DNA of 64,000 nucleotides, from contig MNCI01028318.1 in assembly GCA_015680685.1 (NCBI GenBank), positions 277,669 to 341,668 of the forward strand. Direction: 5' to 3'. The notes below the pieces were generated by a model that did not search any database, was not told the DNA's origin, and was given only the letters and a program-made list of their open reading frames with translations. The stretch comes from Gnetum montanum. Its lineage: Eukaryota > Streptophyta > Gnetopsida > Gnetales > Gnetaceae. Position numbers and translations under genes: made by a program. The first letter of the stretch is position 1. Every line of letters starts with the position of its first letter. Below, one piece after another: positions 1-12,689 of this stretch.

Positions 1-94
1 GCACATAAGCACTTAGTCCTTGGAATTTAACTGGATTGTGCGTGAAATGCTTGTATTCATATGGTTGAGCATAGGCGTACCTTGTCGCTCATTA
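1..94 (+). repeat. 3' end of an LTR, same family as element A
   Basis: The first 94 bases align with the last ~95 bases of the element A LTR (6190-6284). Both share a run with GCATAAGCACTTAGT, then ATTCATATGGTTGAGC, and end in GCTCAT plus two bases. No tRNA primer-binding site follows, so this is a 3' LTR or solo LTR cut by the window edge, not a 5' LTR. Confidence 0.75.
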
Positions 95-204
95 AGAATG
101 AAGACTTAGTACATGAAGTGGCTGGTATTATAGCAATTATTATTCAATTTTATAAATATTTTTTAACTTAAATTACACTTCACATAAGCAAGATATGGAG
201 AAAA

Positions 205-825
205 TTATACTAAGCATTGATCATTATTTATCACATGAGGATATCCTATTATTCAACTAATCTCCTACTACAAAGGAAATGCAAACAATGGTTTTCTTTA
301 TGGATTTCTAAAAAGCTCCAATTATGGATGCTTTTTCATTTGGTTTTTATAAATAGTTTTGGAAGATTATTCAAAAGGATATTTATAATGTTATATTTGA
401 ATTTTGAAGAACTAGGAGGATCAAATCAAAATGGAATGTACTTGGATGGTTTTACTATAAAAAAGAATGATATTGATTATAAAGATTATTAGCCTATCAG
501 CTTGTGTACTTCTTTCTATGAAATTTTTTCAACACTTATAATGCTTTAATTACAAAAGATGGCACCTCCTTTCATTACTAAAGAATAAGCTATTTTTGTA
601 AAAGGGAGATAGATCTTAGATCAAGTGTTTCTAGTGAAAGAGATTATTTATTTAACTTATTTGTGAAAAGAGCCTAGGGTTGCATTAAAGCTTGATATTT
701 AAAAAGTATATGATATAATCAATTATAGCTACATGAGAGCTGTGCTATAGAAAATGACCTTTCCTAATCATTGGATATAAATGATTTATTAAGTTTTGTG
801 ATCAAGAAGGCCACAAGGTCCAAGG
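205..825 (+). pseudogene. LINE (L1-type) reverse transcriptase fragment
   Basis: Read across frames, this stretch gives the N-terminal half of a plant L1-type reverse transcriptase. A KAPxxDxFSFGFYK-like segment with FWKIIQKDI falls near 310-380. A PISLCTSFYEIFS segment starts near 493 (the RPISL block), then an ILDQVFLVKEI block near 615 (family: GRQILDG), ALKLDIxKVYD near 685 (the catalytic LDxxKAFD block, with the Phe changed to Tyr) and PNHWI near 760. It breaks off before the RQGDPLSP and FADD motifs. There are many stops and frameshifts. It is an old 5'- and 3'-truncated copy with no neighbouring endonuclease. The order of motifs makes the family call safe; the boundaries are approximate. 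Confidence 0.8.
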
Positions 826-1930
826 GAATAAATAAAAACTCATGTTAATGTAAATTAATATAAAATAATTAATGTTTGATAACATCATGAATTTTTAGAC
901 ATCATGGTATTGATTATAATACATTATGTGTAAATCGGAAGACAAAAAATATATTCAAAGACATTTAGCCAAGTAACTAGTCAATCCCTCATATATTTAA
1001 TGTACATGTCTTGAACAAGTATATATGGTTATGAAAAAACCATCATGTCGATTAGAGAAATAGATATAATAATTATTCAATAACATATTAACAAGTATTT
1101 AGAGAAATAACTAATTATTACATGTGAAATAACAAACATCATTGTGACAATGTAAACATGAGTTTAGGATGTCACCCAATATAGAGCTTATTTTAAATGT
1201 TAAACTTGATAGAACATATCAAATTCTTAACACCATCCCTCAAGCTTAACATTGAAAATTTTAATGTACTTCACTATTTAATTACCATTCTATGAATTAA
1301 CAGCAAATGATTAACAAACAAAGGATATCATTCTAGCTTTTCACATTACAAAAAAAAAAAATCGACTTTTTTTCATTACCGATGGTTGTGGAGTACTAAG
1401 CTCTAATAGAAATTCCTTATAGATAATCATTTCAAATGAGTATCATTTGGCTTAAGAAAAATACTAATGACAGTGAGAAATTTCTTTTCCTAGAACCATA
1501 TTATAAATTATTTTGACCTTAAAGTTCCTTTGAAATATAAGAAAGAATAACTAGAGACATGAGAGATATTATCTCTTTCTAAATATATTATAAGGAAAAT
1601 ATAAATCATCTAGAAAGAAAATATGCTTGTCATAAAAATTCAATAACATTTTAACTTCACCCTAAACTGCAAAAGTATTAAACATAATAAGACAAAAGTA
1701 AGAGAGTTTTAAAGCATCCTCATTTAGTAAAAGAGTCTATACTTGCATTCAAAAAATTGTAAAAAACACTAGTTGATGACTCTTCCTTGGCTTGGGAGTT
1801 ATATCTTTCATTTTAGATTTAGATGGTAATAATTCACTTGACAATGATGGTGACACTAGAACGAGGACTTAAGGATTTTTAATCTAAATTGGACTTCTTG
1901 AAGAAATTTTATTTCACTTCATTATACAAC
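826..1930. other. AT-rich DNA without recognised feature
   Basis: No open frame, LTR terminus or RNA gene could be supported here. A short poly-A run lies near 1349-1361. It is probably decayed retroelement sequence. Confidence 0.5.
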
Positions 1931-2760
1931 CTATGATGACAGTAGACCCATTGTGAGAATAATTGGTAATTCATGATCCAACAATGCAAATGACATTACC
2001 AATTCTTTATAGTGGGCAATGAACTCCTCAATTACTGCTTGATCTTGTAGCTTCTTCACCATGGCATTTAAACTTTCCATTTCCTCATTGAAATCCTCTC
2101 TCAGACTAGAGTTATGCATAATTAATTTTTTTTTTCTTTTGCACATTTTATAGATCCTATGGAAGCATGGATTTTTTCTTTTTTGGATGAAAATTTCTCA
2201 GTTTCAAATTCCATCACCTTTACCATTAATTTCTAAACTCTATTTACTAGCTTAGGATCAATGTTGGATCCTACAGTGATTATTTCTTACTTGAGCTCTT
2301 CTAACTCCTTAGCTTATTTATTTGCTAATTTTAGGGCTTCATTTACCTCCTATTTATATTTATTAAAGGCTTTAGCATATGTTTCTTTATCTTCACGTGT
2401 CTTTCTCAAATATTTATTTAAGAACTTATTTATGCCAGAGTATTATTGAAGACCTATTTATTATTATTTAGCATTCTTAAAAAAACCCTAGTCTTAAAGC
2501 AGTATCCTATCATTGTGTAATCCAAAATCATTAAATCATAAAGTAAATCATTAGTCACTTCAATGGATAATGATTTGGTCAATTGGATAATATTATTTAT
2601 GATCAAGCCTTGCATGGTTGCTAGATAATTTTCTTAATCCACTACTTTAATATATTTTCATGTGGCCTCATTATATAAAGTTTCTTTCATAGGGCTCTTC
2701 TCCACTAAAGGTATGAATAAGTTTATGGATGACTCATACTGAAGAATCTTATAATCAAAC
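1931..2760 (-). pseudogene. Decayed charged, coiled-coil-like coding relic
   Basis: Read on the minus strand from about 2760 to 1931, one main frame with several stops gives a Lys/Glu-rich, heptad-like protein. Around 2440-2280 it reads like KFLNKYLRK and KAFNKYK, then AKELEELK. The last 71 codons (2146-1931) are open and include EEMESLNAMVKKLQ and VIEEFIAHYKEL. This resembles in style the helical middle of the third ORFs in elements B, C and D, which also sit on a strand lacking RT motifs, but I could not align it convincingly. A retrotransposon gag helical segment is an alternative. No start codon can be fixed. Confidence 0.3.
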
Positions 2761-4430
2761 CTGCAATGGTACAAAATTAAATTCATCATGGATGATAACA
2801 AATAATCTCGTTATGGCACATACCCAACCTCTATTTGAACTCCTTCTTGCTACTTCAAAACTTTGATAAATACTTTTGATAAAAATTATTTATTTTTATC
2901 TTTCAACATCACAGTGACTTGTAATAATGTAGAGTTCATAAACACTTTTAAAAACTAGAAAGAAGGTAACCATATGAAAAATGTAAGGATGAGAAATGGT
3001 AATAGATAAGTTCCTAAGCCTTTAATTTCTTTTTTAAAATTGATAACTAATCCACTTAGCTATCTTCCTCAACCACTCCTTTACCGTGGTAGAGAGTAGA
3101 TTCAGTAGAGGCCATTAAGAGATATTCTTCTTGTCTTTAACACATATGCGATAGGCAATGATTTCTACAAACCTAGAATATGGTATCTTTAAGTATACAA
3201 TTCCCAAATCCTCCTTACTTGTAAAACATTCAATAAGATAATGCCTTGAAAACATGACTTATTTAAATGTAAAATCTATTTTCACTGTCTAAAAACAAAA
3301 ATGTAGAAATGTCTTTTGAATTCTAGAGAACTACGAAGTCTTTCTTGATTGAAACATAAACCAACCATTATTATAAATAAAAATAAAATTTTCAACTAAT
3401 GACTAATCCTTTAACACCGTGAACTCTATGGACTATGTTAACCCTAACTTTTTCAATCACAACAAATCCATTGTTCACTAGCTATGATATTATATACTAA
3501 CTCTTGGTGTTAAATATCTTGCATATTTCTCCTTTGATAATAGAAAATCAAAGGTCTACAACTTGTTCACCACAACTTTATAACGAGTTTTCATTACTAG
3601 ATGAACTTTGATCTTTTTAACATTTTTCTTTACTATGAAAGATGAAGGTTCACCATGGAAAGTACCACTATGAATTCTTAGTTGCAATCCTGATGGTGAT
3701 AATGGTAACATTGTCTCATTACTTCATGTTCTAAAGACTCTAGAGTTGGCAATTTTACATTATGGTTTCTCTTACATACACTTGGTGATTGTCCATGACC
3801 TCTACTACCATGAACCATTTGAGTAGACACCTTGTATGCAAATTATAAAAATTTAAATTTTTAAAGTGAATTGAGAAGAACACCAAAAACTAGAGTTATG
3901 CATGAACAATTTAATTAATTCTTTTATAATTACACAACAATAAATGAATTTAGGATCAAAATAGAACTATTTCTTATTAATATATTTTGCAAAATTTCAC
4001 AATACAGGAAGAATCTTAATCCATGCACTATTTCACATGAAATTTTTCAGAATTAGATTAAACAAGGTTTGAATACTTAGCACGAACACTCTAAAAGCAA
4101 AAAAATTACAATTTGGTGTATAACGTAGCAAGGTTTGATATGATCTCAATTGCATAGAAGGTTCTATGCCATTTGCTTGCACTTTACAAAGGTGGTTTTA
4201 AGGGCCAAGGCTGGAAATTTTTGCAAGTCTTTCAAGTGATACTAACACTAACATCAGTGTCAACATTAGCATCACCCAAGGTAACATAAGTATCAATAAA
4301 AATCATCAAGATTATCATTCAGTAGCATTCATCATTTCCATGAGCTCTTTGACATCCTATAAACATCATTAAAACACATTTCTCTATCAACTTTGGCATC
4401 CCAAAGACTTGGGATTATAGTTTGGGAGGA
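2761..4430. other. AT-rich DNA, possible upstream part of the minus-strand relic
   Basis: A minus-strand ATG at 3818 opens a short basic stretch (MVHGSRGHGQ...) resembling in composition the basic N-termini of the third ORFs in B, but stops follow quickly. Nothing else is supportable. Confidence 0.25.
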
Positions 4431-5463
4431 TGTTGAAAATTTTTCAATCTCCTAGTTGATGTTGACACCAACATCACTTGTTGCATCACCTACACCATTA
4501 AGTTTTTTGAGTCAAAGTTTCCAAAAACAAAATTTAGGTTAACTTCACTTAATTCCAAGGTTGAATTTGAAAACCCTAAGCCTATAAATATGGGATCAAA
4601 CCCCAAATTTAAGGCTAATTTCTTGAGAACTAGAGCACTTTTTTGAATTTGGAAAGACCAAGAGTATGAGCATCTACACTTCTAGTATCCCCCACATGCT
4701 TGATGGCCACCACAAGTTTGTCTAATAGTCCACAAGCTCAATCTAGCATTAGCATTAGTTTGGCAGCTCTTGCATCACTATCCCATAGCTATACTTTTTT
4801 AGCATCAATGTCACTAGTTTCAAAGTTGGAATTTTTTTCACTTCAGCATCACTTGTTAGAAAGTTAGTCAAAAAAACCTTTATTTTAGCTCCAAATATAT
4901 TTTCAACCACTCCTAAGACTTCTCCACATACATATTCATCATCCAAAGGTTCAATTCTATTACTAAAACCTCCATTTTGTTCATAAACTCAACTTTTATT
5001 ATTAGTGTTATTTCCCTTGCATTTTTCGCCAACACTTGTAGCTTTGGCCCTCCATAGGAGGAAAACACTTTCTATTCCTTTAATCAAGCATTTTATTATT
5101 CAAGAAGGGAACTAATACCATTTCCTATATATTAAGGTTCTCTATTTTTATGAGTTTTTGTTTCTTCTAGTCACTTTTCCATAGACTTGATTTTACATCA
5201 CTAGATAATCCATTTCTATACTTGGTTTTTATTTGTATTGACTAGGCTAATCAAGTTTATGATTCAAACTCATTGTTTCTTTAACTTTCCCCTACTATTC
5301 CAAGTTCATGGATGGTAAGCTATGTTCAGATTCGATTAAAAATTTGTTCCTTCTAGTCTCATAATTGTTGGTTTATTGAAGATTATATTCAATTGAAGAT
5401 CGTTTATGAACACAAGTTAGGTATTACACACTTAATTTGTGGTGGTGTTCTTGTGAGGTTAGG
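4431..5463 (+). repeat. Possible LTR interrupted by element A
   Basis: A purine-rich TTTGGGAGGA run ends at 4430 and TGTTGAAAATTTTTCA starts at 4431, like a polypurine tract followed by an LTR. A TATAAATA box lies at 4582-4589, ~150 bases in. The sequence would resume after element A at 15129 and could end at ...GCAATAACA near 15151, giving TGTTG...AACA termini. No second copy or PBS is present in the window, so this is a weak proposal. Confidence 0.25.
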
Positions 5464-6284
5464 TGATGAACCACAATACTGGAACCGCGATATCGCATCC
5501 ACGATATCAAAGCCTTCCACGTGATATCAGGCATCCGATATTGGGACCTGGCTCATTGCCTATAAATAAGAGGCAGGGGTACTTGGTTTTGGTAGTTAGT
5601 CTTAGTCCCTTATCCAAACTCTTGCCTTTTTCCCTTTTCAAAGATAGCATTATTTCTAAGTGCCTATAGTAGGAGTCATAAAGTAAACAGATCTTTATTC
5701 AAGCATTGTGTACTTGAGCATACCTTGTGTATGGCAATAAAGACAAACTTTGTGATAAACTTTGCAAGATTCAGAATAGATTAATTAATGTTAATTATTG
5801 TTACTTAATACTTTTCTTCGTTAATTAATATTCTCTCTCTTACCCTACAACTCTCCTAAGTAAGCACACTTAGTACAACCATTTCGAGCATGCATGTAAT
5901 GCTTGGTAACCCAATAACAATTAGTGTTTGGTAATCCCAATAGTGTTGCATTGGTTTAGATGTGTACGACAAGTGAGAATGGATGTTGGTGTTAGGACTA
6001 GTTAAAGCATAGTTGAGTACTTAAATTAAATTAGTTACTTAGTTATCTCTCTCCCCCCTTTGTAGCACTAGGACATAAAAACATAAAAGCCATAAAAATC
6101 ATATACCTCAAGCTTACTTAACCATACAATCGTGCCATAAAAGTAAGCTTGGGAAGAAAATGATTGATCAACCCATCCTTGTTTCACAAAGGTGCATAAG
6201 CACTTAGTTCTTTGAATTTGATTGGATCGTGCTTGTACGCTCATATTCATATGGTTGAGCTTAGGGATACTTTGTTGCTCATCA
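5464..6284 (+). repeat. Element A 5' LTR
   Basis: 821 bp, TG...CA, followed immediately by the PBS. The U3 carries repeated GATATC palindromes in its first ~75 bases, then a TATAAATA box. It contains ~190 bases (about 5860-6050) that the 3' LTR lacks. Confidence 0.93.
5561..5568 (+). promoter_or_regulatory. TATA box of element A 5' LTR
   Basis: TATAAATA 97 bases into the LTR, after a cluster of GATATC palindromes. The 3' LTR has TAGAAATA at the equivalent place (14645-14652). Confidence 0.7.
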
Positions 6285-6303
6285 TTGGCACCATGCTGGC
6301 GAC
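6285..6303 (+). other. Element A primer-binding site
   Basis: TTGGCACCATGCTGGCGAC directly follows the 5' LTR. It is a decayed match to the TGGCGCCGTTGCCGGGGA site complementary to Asp-tRNA that is typical of Athila/Tat elements. The equivalent sites in B, C and D retain other parts of that consensus. Confidence 0.8.
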
Positions 6304-6420
6304 TTTGTTGCTAATTCGAACTTAGGAAATATTTCCCATTGTTGGAACAAACCCTTAGGGTTGATTACAGAAAAATAAATAATAATATATAACAATATAT
6401 TGCATACTAAATAGACAATT

Positions 6421-8945
6421 ATGTCTCCTTCTTCTTACAAAAGTGTTTCACCACTTAGGTTCCATACAAGGAACAATCGGAGGCATAGTGCACATGATGA
6501 TAATCTGCCAGTCCCTTAATAGTTTCATGTGGTATATGTTCATCCTGATGAATATATACCAAACTTTACCTTTATCCTCCACCTGGATGAACAACTACGT
6601 TGATGAGATTTAGAAGGTAACATAGTGTTGCTTCCTGATCGCTCAATCCTAGGCATGCTTCTTCATGGTCTCACATGAATTGGTATGTAGCACTTACAGG
6701 TAGAGTACATTGTGCATGATCATGACTTGAGAGAGTATCGACCCATGGAGGCACAACGTCAAAGGGATCTACAATAGAAGAGACGTCATGAATCCATGAA
6801 GGGGAAGTCATCTTGGAATGTCCCACATGTCATAAGTGAAAATGAGGGTGGTGAACCTACCTTAGGAGGTTTCCCACAAAATGATTTTCCTCCCATTGAC
6901 TTTGGTCAAGGGGTTGTGTATCAGAACCTTCATTCAACCATTCATAACCTTGGTTCTGATACCAATGGACACAAAGGGTTTGACAAAGGAACACACACAC
7001 ATGATAAAGATGGACATGCTGATTGTAATCGTGAGCGAGGCTGTGACCATCGAAGAGAAGGTAGCAGGAACCGTCATGGTGATGGTCTTCCTTCTTCTTC
7101 ACCTTAATCATCTCCTTCACCCTCTACTTCAAGATCCGAACATAGTCATAAAGGAAAAGATCATGCGGATAAAGGTAGGAAAGGTGGGAGTCATAGATGA
7201 AATAGTCAGGAAAGGGGATGAGGGAATTCTAGAGAATCACAACATAGAAGAAGGAAAAGTAGGGAACAACAAAGGCATCATAGACACTAGAGACGGGACG
7301 ATCATGATGAACCCCTACTCACTACTCGAAGTATGCTAGACATAACTGAGGCTATTAGAGTTCCAACAAGGCATAAAAAAGATAGTAGGATCAAGAGATT
7401 ATACATGAACAATATCCAAGAATTTGAAGGGGGATACAATGTTGATCCTCAAAATCATCTACAAGCATTTCATGATGCATGTGCCTTACAAAACATAGAA
7501 AATGAATGGCAAAAACTAAAGTTATTTCCACAGACACTAGTCAAAGAAGTAGAGCGTTGGTACCAGTCCTTAGAACCAGAATCCATTCGTAGGTGGAGTA
7601 CCATGTTAGAATTGTTCAACGATAAGTAGCAAATGTACTCCTGAGTGTCTAACCTGTGAAAGCCAATCCAAGGGTGGAAACAAGGAGGACATGAGCCCTT
7701 AGATGTTTCCATGGGCCGATATTATGCATTGTTACATTGTTTTCCTAGCCAATGTTATTTGCAGAGGGATCAACTACACCATCTCGTAGATGGGCTTAGG
7801 CATGAAATGTGAAGAACCCTTGGGACTTATGCCCAACGAAGACTATTTGAGCTTAGGATCCATCAAGTACAAAGATTTTTGAAGCAAGTTTCTAAAGAGG
7901 AAGGTGAGCTAAGGAAAAGAGAGAGTGTGGAGGAATATAATAGATATCCTTTCCTTTGAAAGAAGGGAGTAAGATTTTGTGAGGATGAAGAAGAGTCACC
8001 ACTCGAAGAGATGGTGAAAAGGAAAACTTTTCCTATTCAAAAGTTAGCATCAGAAGTATCGACAAAGGTAGAACAAATGTGGGATTCCCTAGATAATAGA
8101 TTTCAAATTTTTGTCAAAAGAGTAGAGGAGTCTAGAGAGCCAGGTAGTGATCGCAAAAAGAGAAAAAAGAGAGAAGCTGAATATGCACGTAACAAAAGTA
8201 AAGGCAAAGTTGCCATCATCGAAGAGGTCGTTGATTTAGATACAGACGATGATAGTGGATGCAAGATATGCCAATATGAAAATTCTAAGGGATTTTTCCC
8301 TGTAATCTTACATCTACAAGAGTCTGGGGTGTATGCACTCAACCCATAATTAAATAGAAGGCAAACACCCCGAAGGTTACCTTATCCTCAAGGTGACCCA
8401 AGACAATTCCACCAACCCTTAATGCATTATCCAAGTAGAACTCCACCATAACCAACTGAGCAGTATCAATAGTGGTAGCACCGATAATCATGGGAAATGC
8501 CACCACCATGGTAATAGTATCCTTACCATCAACCTGACCCATATGGATATTACGTGTAGTAGCCAATATCTCCATGTGACTCTACTGGTCACGTCACTCC
8601 TCAACCTCACTACCAAGCCTGTGAGTATTATAGGACTCCTTCTCCTAGGGGTGATGTTCCACAAACATATTATCCTCTCATCAGGCTGCATCTCTTCCAC
8701 CCATATCTCCATTATCACTTGCTCCAGCTATGTAGGGTGAGCTCCCTACCTAGCTGCAGCAACATAATGCTACAAGGGCTATTACCTCTCAATATATTGT
8801 TGGTTTTGACAACTTCATGAAGAAAAGACCTTTATTTAGAACCAATAGTCTGACTAAGTCCTTGCAACCATAAGCGGCTAATCCCTTAGACACCTTATTA
8901 CCAATCAAAAATCCAGAACTCCCTTCAAACCAAAGGCCACATTCA
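6421..8945 (+). pseudogene. Element A gag polyprotein (decayed)
   Basis: The capsid precursor of element A. The ATG at 6421 opens a frame homologous to the gag N-termini of B, C and D (shared segments: PNFTFI near 6560, EGNIVL near 6612, then EYIVHDHD near 6705). A retrotransposon-gag domain is clear at 7390-7629 (FEGGYNVDPQNHLQAF, then KLKLFPQTLVKE and RWYQSLEPESI). The C-terminal part (8011-8349) is basic and ends with CKICQYENSKGF...H, a CxxC-plus-His motif where a CCHC knuckle would be expected. The stop at 8347-8349 stands where Gln would fit, and a Pro/Tyr-rich tail (PYPQGDPRQ...) continues in frame. Several frameshifts are present. Confidence 0.85.
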
Positions 8946-9401
8946 ATGCACACGGTCATGTTGACACATGCCATTACTGATTGGATTAAGGATGGCCATC
9001 TTCCTAGGAAATTCTCTGATTCTGGGAGTCCTCTTATATATTTACAAATCATCAGGAATAAGCCATGCAAAGCTCTTTTGAATTTGGATTCTAGTGTCAA
9101 CTTAATCTCTCAAGAAATGTACAAAGCCTAGAAACTACCTCCACTAAAAAAGAGTAACATTCATTTAGATTTGGCCAACTAGTCCATCACTGTCCCATTA
9201 GGACTAGTGGAGGACATTGTTACCACTATTTGTAGATGGTCATATCCAGCCAACTTCCTAGTGATTCAAGTCAACAACTATAAGGGGGACTTCACAATCA
9301 TAATGGGAAGAGCATGCATAAGCATAATTGATGCATGCCTAGGAATACATGATCTTTTCCTAGAGATATCAAAGGAAAATACGTTTGAAAAGATTTAGAA
9401 G
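8946..9401 (+). pseudogene. Element A aspartic protease (decayed)
   Basis: Retropepsin that would cleave the Gag-Pol polyprotein. The segment LNLDSSVNLISQEMY (near 9079-9123) matches the family active-site block (ALLDLGASVNL...): the catalytic Asp is there but the usual T/S-G after it is not. It continues through LPPLKKSNIHLDLA, then SITVPLGLVED, WSYPANFLV and IIMGRACIS (family: IILGRPFL). There is one in-frame stop at 9129-9131. The frame differs from gag, so an indel or frameshift lies between. Elements C and D carry homologous proteases at 42160-42520 and 58413-58720. Confidence 0.85.
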
Positions 9402-9819
9402 AAGAAATTTCTATGCATTGCATACAATAACACAGGGTGTAGTTGCATGTAGAAGTCCTAGTTTGTACCATGTTTAACATTGCCTACATGCAACCAGTGT
9501 GCACAAGTGACTAACATACAAAGATGTTTGTATGAAGTAGCCACAAGATAGGAAGACACCCAGTGGTCTATAGCTAACCAAGAGAGTAACTCAACTATAT
9601 GCATGGAACCAACTGAGGGTTTGACTTGCGCTTACATCGATAGCATAGACACATTAGAGCAAGTCCATTGCCAAATTCCAAGTGTCAACATTAAAAATAT
9701 TAACTGGGGAAAGATGGAAATCCTTGAAAACTTTAAGCAAGAGCCCCTTGAGTTAAAACGATTGCCCACCAATATGGAATACACGTTTCTCAAAAAATGG
9801 AAAACCAGTAATTATTAAT

Positions 9820-11225
9820 GCTAAGCTCACTCCTCAACAAAAAGAGAGACTACTGAAGGTAATAAATAAATGGTTGAAAGCCTTTACTTGGTCATATCTT
9901 GAATTAATAGGAATAGATCCTAGGATATGCCAACATAGAATTTACATCAACCCCTCCATGAAGCCTTGAAGACAACAATATAGGTGATTTAACCCAAAGA
10001 TTAAGCAAGTGGTTAAGGAAAAAATTGAATAGCTTCTAAAAGTTGGGTTCATATACCCTATTGTTGATAGTGAATGGGTTAGTCCCTTAGTTATTGCGCC
10101 CAAAAAGGAAGGTAAATGTAGGGTGTGCATAGATTTTAGGCTACTAAATATGGCAACATTCAAAGAACACTTTCCATTGTCATTCTTCAACCAAGTCTTA
10201 GACACCATTGTAGGGCATTGCTACTATAGTTTTCTGGATGGGTACAGTGGGTACAACAAAATATAAATAGCCCTAGAAGACCAAGCCAAGACTACGTTCA
10301 CCAGTCCTTGGGGAATGTTTGCATACAAATAGATGTTGTTTGGCTTGTGTAATGTCCCTGCAACATTTCAACGATTAGTTCTAAGAATATTCCAACAACA
10401 GATAGGAAATAGTGTGGAGGTCTTCATGGATGACTTCTCCACCTACAGAGAAAACTTTGATCAAGCCTTGGACTAGTTAGAGGAAGTACTAAAACAATGT
10501 ATACAAACCAACTTAAGGCTCAACTAGCAAAAAATCCATTTAATGTTCCAAGAAGGCATTGTACTAGGGCATAAGATCTCACAAACATGGATAGAGGTAG
10601 ACCCTGGAAAGATCAAAGTTATCCAAGGAATTACTCAGAAACCTGAAATTGTAAAAGATATTTGGTCATTCCTTGGACACACTGGTTATTATAGATACTT
10701 TATTGAGAACTTTTCAAAGGTTGCAAAACCATTTGTTGAACTAACGAAAAAGGACATACCTTTTGAATGGACCATGGAATGTGAACTAGCTTTCAAAACT
10801 TTAAAATAAAAGCTCATAGAAACATGAATTCTACAAGCTCCTAATTGGTCCAAACCATTCCACATAATGACTGATGCATCCAACTATGCTTTAGAAGCCA
10901 TACTTACATAGTTAGATGACCAAAAATGTCCTTATTACATCCACTGTGTAAGTAGAAGTATTGCTGGTGCACAACTTAACTACACTACAACAGAGAAAGA
11001 GTTAATGGCTATAGTGTTTGCACTAGATAAGTTTAGGCACTATGTATTAGGCTATAAGGTATTTGTACACACAGACCATAGTGCAATTTGGTTCCTATTG
11101 AATAAACCAAAAGTAATCCCTCACATTATATGATGGCTTGTAACCTTACAAGAGTTTGATCTTACAATGATTGATTGAAAAGGCACCAAGAATGTAGTTG
11201 CTGATCATTTATCTCGATTGTGATG
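9820..11225 (+). pseudogene. Element A reverse transcriptase and RNase H (decayed)
   Basis: The DNA-synthesis part of Pol. RT blocks run in order: GFIYPIVDSEWVSPLV near 10047, KCRVCIDFRLLN near 10111, HCYYSFLDGYSGYN near 10217, FTSPWGMFAYK near 10300, then the catalytic FMDD box at 10423-10434, which is intact. VLGHKISQ follows near 10561, then SFLGHTGYYRYFI near 10668. RNase H follows: MTDASNYALEA near 10868, EKELMAIVFALDKFRHYVLG near 10994, HTDHSAIWFLLNK near 11070 and ADHLSRL near 11200. Several TAG, TAA and TGA stops interrupt it. The FMDDF box is typical of the Tat/Athila branch. Confidence 0.92.
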
Positions 11226-11292
11226 GGACAACAAAGAGGATAAGTATCCAATTTCTGATCATTTCCCTGATGAACTCCTCCTTGTAGGTATA

Positions 11293-12686
11293 GTGACTAA
11301 TCAATTGACCATGAAGACAAATTGGTATAGTAGTATTCTCGCCTATCTCCTTACACAACAAACACTACAAGAGTTAGATGCTAAAAAGAAACAACAATTT
11401 CTTTATCGAGCCAAGTATTTTATGGAAATCAACGGGCAACTTTATAAAGTATGTCCCGATGGCTTGGCTCAATGGTGCATTCCGAATATAAATAAACTGC
11501 AAGTTCTCCAAGATGCTCATGAGGGTCCTTGTAGAGGTTATTATGCTAGGAGATGAACAGCCATTAAAATCCTCCTTGCAGGATATTATTGGCCTACATT
11601 GTTTCAGGATGCCCATCATTTTGTCCAATCTTGTGAGCATTGTAACATGATTGGGGAATGACTGCTAGAATGGAGGGTCTACAATAATGGATTCAACCTT
11701 TAGAACCCTTCGACATATGGGGAATTGATTTTATGGGGTCCATTACACCAATGTTCAATGGAAAAGCTTATATCATTGTTGCCATTGACTACTTTACAAA
11801 ATGGGCAAAAGCAGTTGCTGTTAAGGATTGTACATCATCTACAGCTGCATGATTTGTTCAACAACAAATTGTAAACAGGTTTGGTGTGCCTCATGCACTT
11901 ATTTCTTATAATGGCACACATTTTATAGGTGCAACTTTTTGAAAGTTGATGTAACGCTTAGGGGTTGAACACAAACTAACTACTCGATACCACCCTCAAG
12001 AAAATGGTCAAGTTGAGGTTACCAATAGGGAGATTACGAAAATATTGGCAAGACCTATTAGCAAGTATAGGCGAGATTGGAGCACTGAATTGAACAATGC
12101 TCTTTGGGCATACTCCTCCACATGGAAACTCCCTATAGGTTACTCTCCCTATGAGTTAGTGTACAGTAAATTACCAACACTTCCTATTCAGGCTAAGCTC
12201 TATACACTATCTATGGCTTGTGATCTCAACCTTGACATTGATCTAGCACAAAAAGAATGATTAATGATCCTTAACTTGCTAGATGAGAACCGATTAGCCA
12301 CCTTTTCATCTAATGAATTGCATAAGGCATTCAATAAACAACATCATGACTTAAGGATTTGGCAACTTAAATATCAACTAGGAGATAAGATTCTCTACTG
12401 GAATCCCACACATGTGCAACAACAAACCAAATTTCAAATGTTGTAGGAAGGACCTTATATCATTCATGCAACTTTTCCTTTAGAAGCCATGATGATTTAC
12501 AAACCTGAGAGCTCAGACAAGAAACTATTAGTCAACGTCCAACAAACCAAACCTTTCCAGGAGCCTAGGACAACTAGTACCAATGCTACCTTTGTTGGTG
12601 GACAACCTTACTTGTTATTTCAGACTCCTCCCTCCAACTTAGTCGTGGGGAGAGGGCCACTAATGCTAATAATTCTCAGCCCTTAG
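11293..12686 (+). pseudogene. Element A integrase with C-terminal domain (decayed)
   Basis: Integrase inserts the cDNA into the host genome. The N-terminal zinc domain is near 11515-11650 (DAHEGPCRGYYARR, where the second His is now Tyr, and CEHCNM). A frameshift follows near 11655. The catalytic core has GIDFMG near 11722, AIDYFTKW near 11784 (first Asp), then SYNGTHF, where the second catalytic Asp is replaced by Tyr at 11907-11909, and NGQVEVTNREI near 12004 (Glu present). The C-terminal domain at 12264-12686 includes YQLGDKILYWNP and EGPYIIHATFPLEA. The enzyme could not have worked in this form. Confidence 0.9.
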
Positions 12687-12689
12687 TTG

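Noticed and set aside
6857-7120. Minus-strand frame, 87 codons, His/Tyr-rich
   Set aside because: It lies antisense to gag of element A, and its composition follows from the gag codons.
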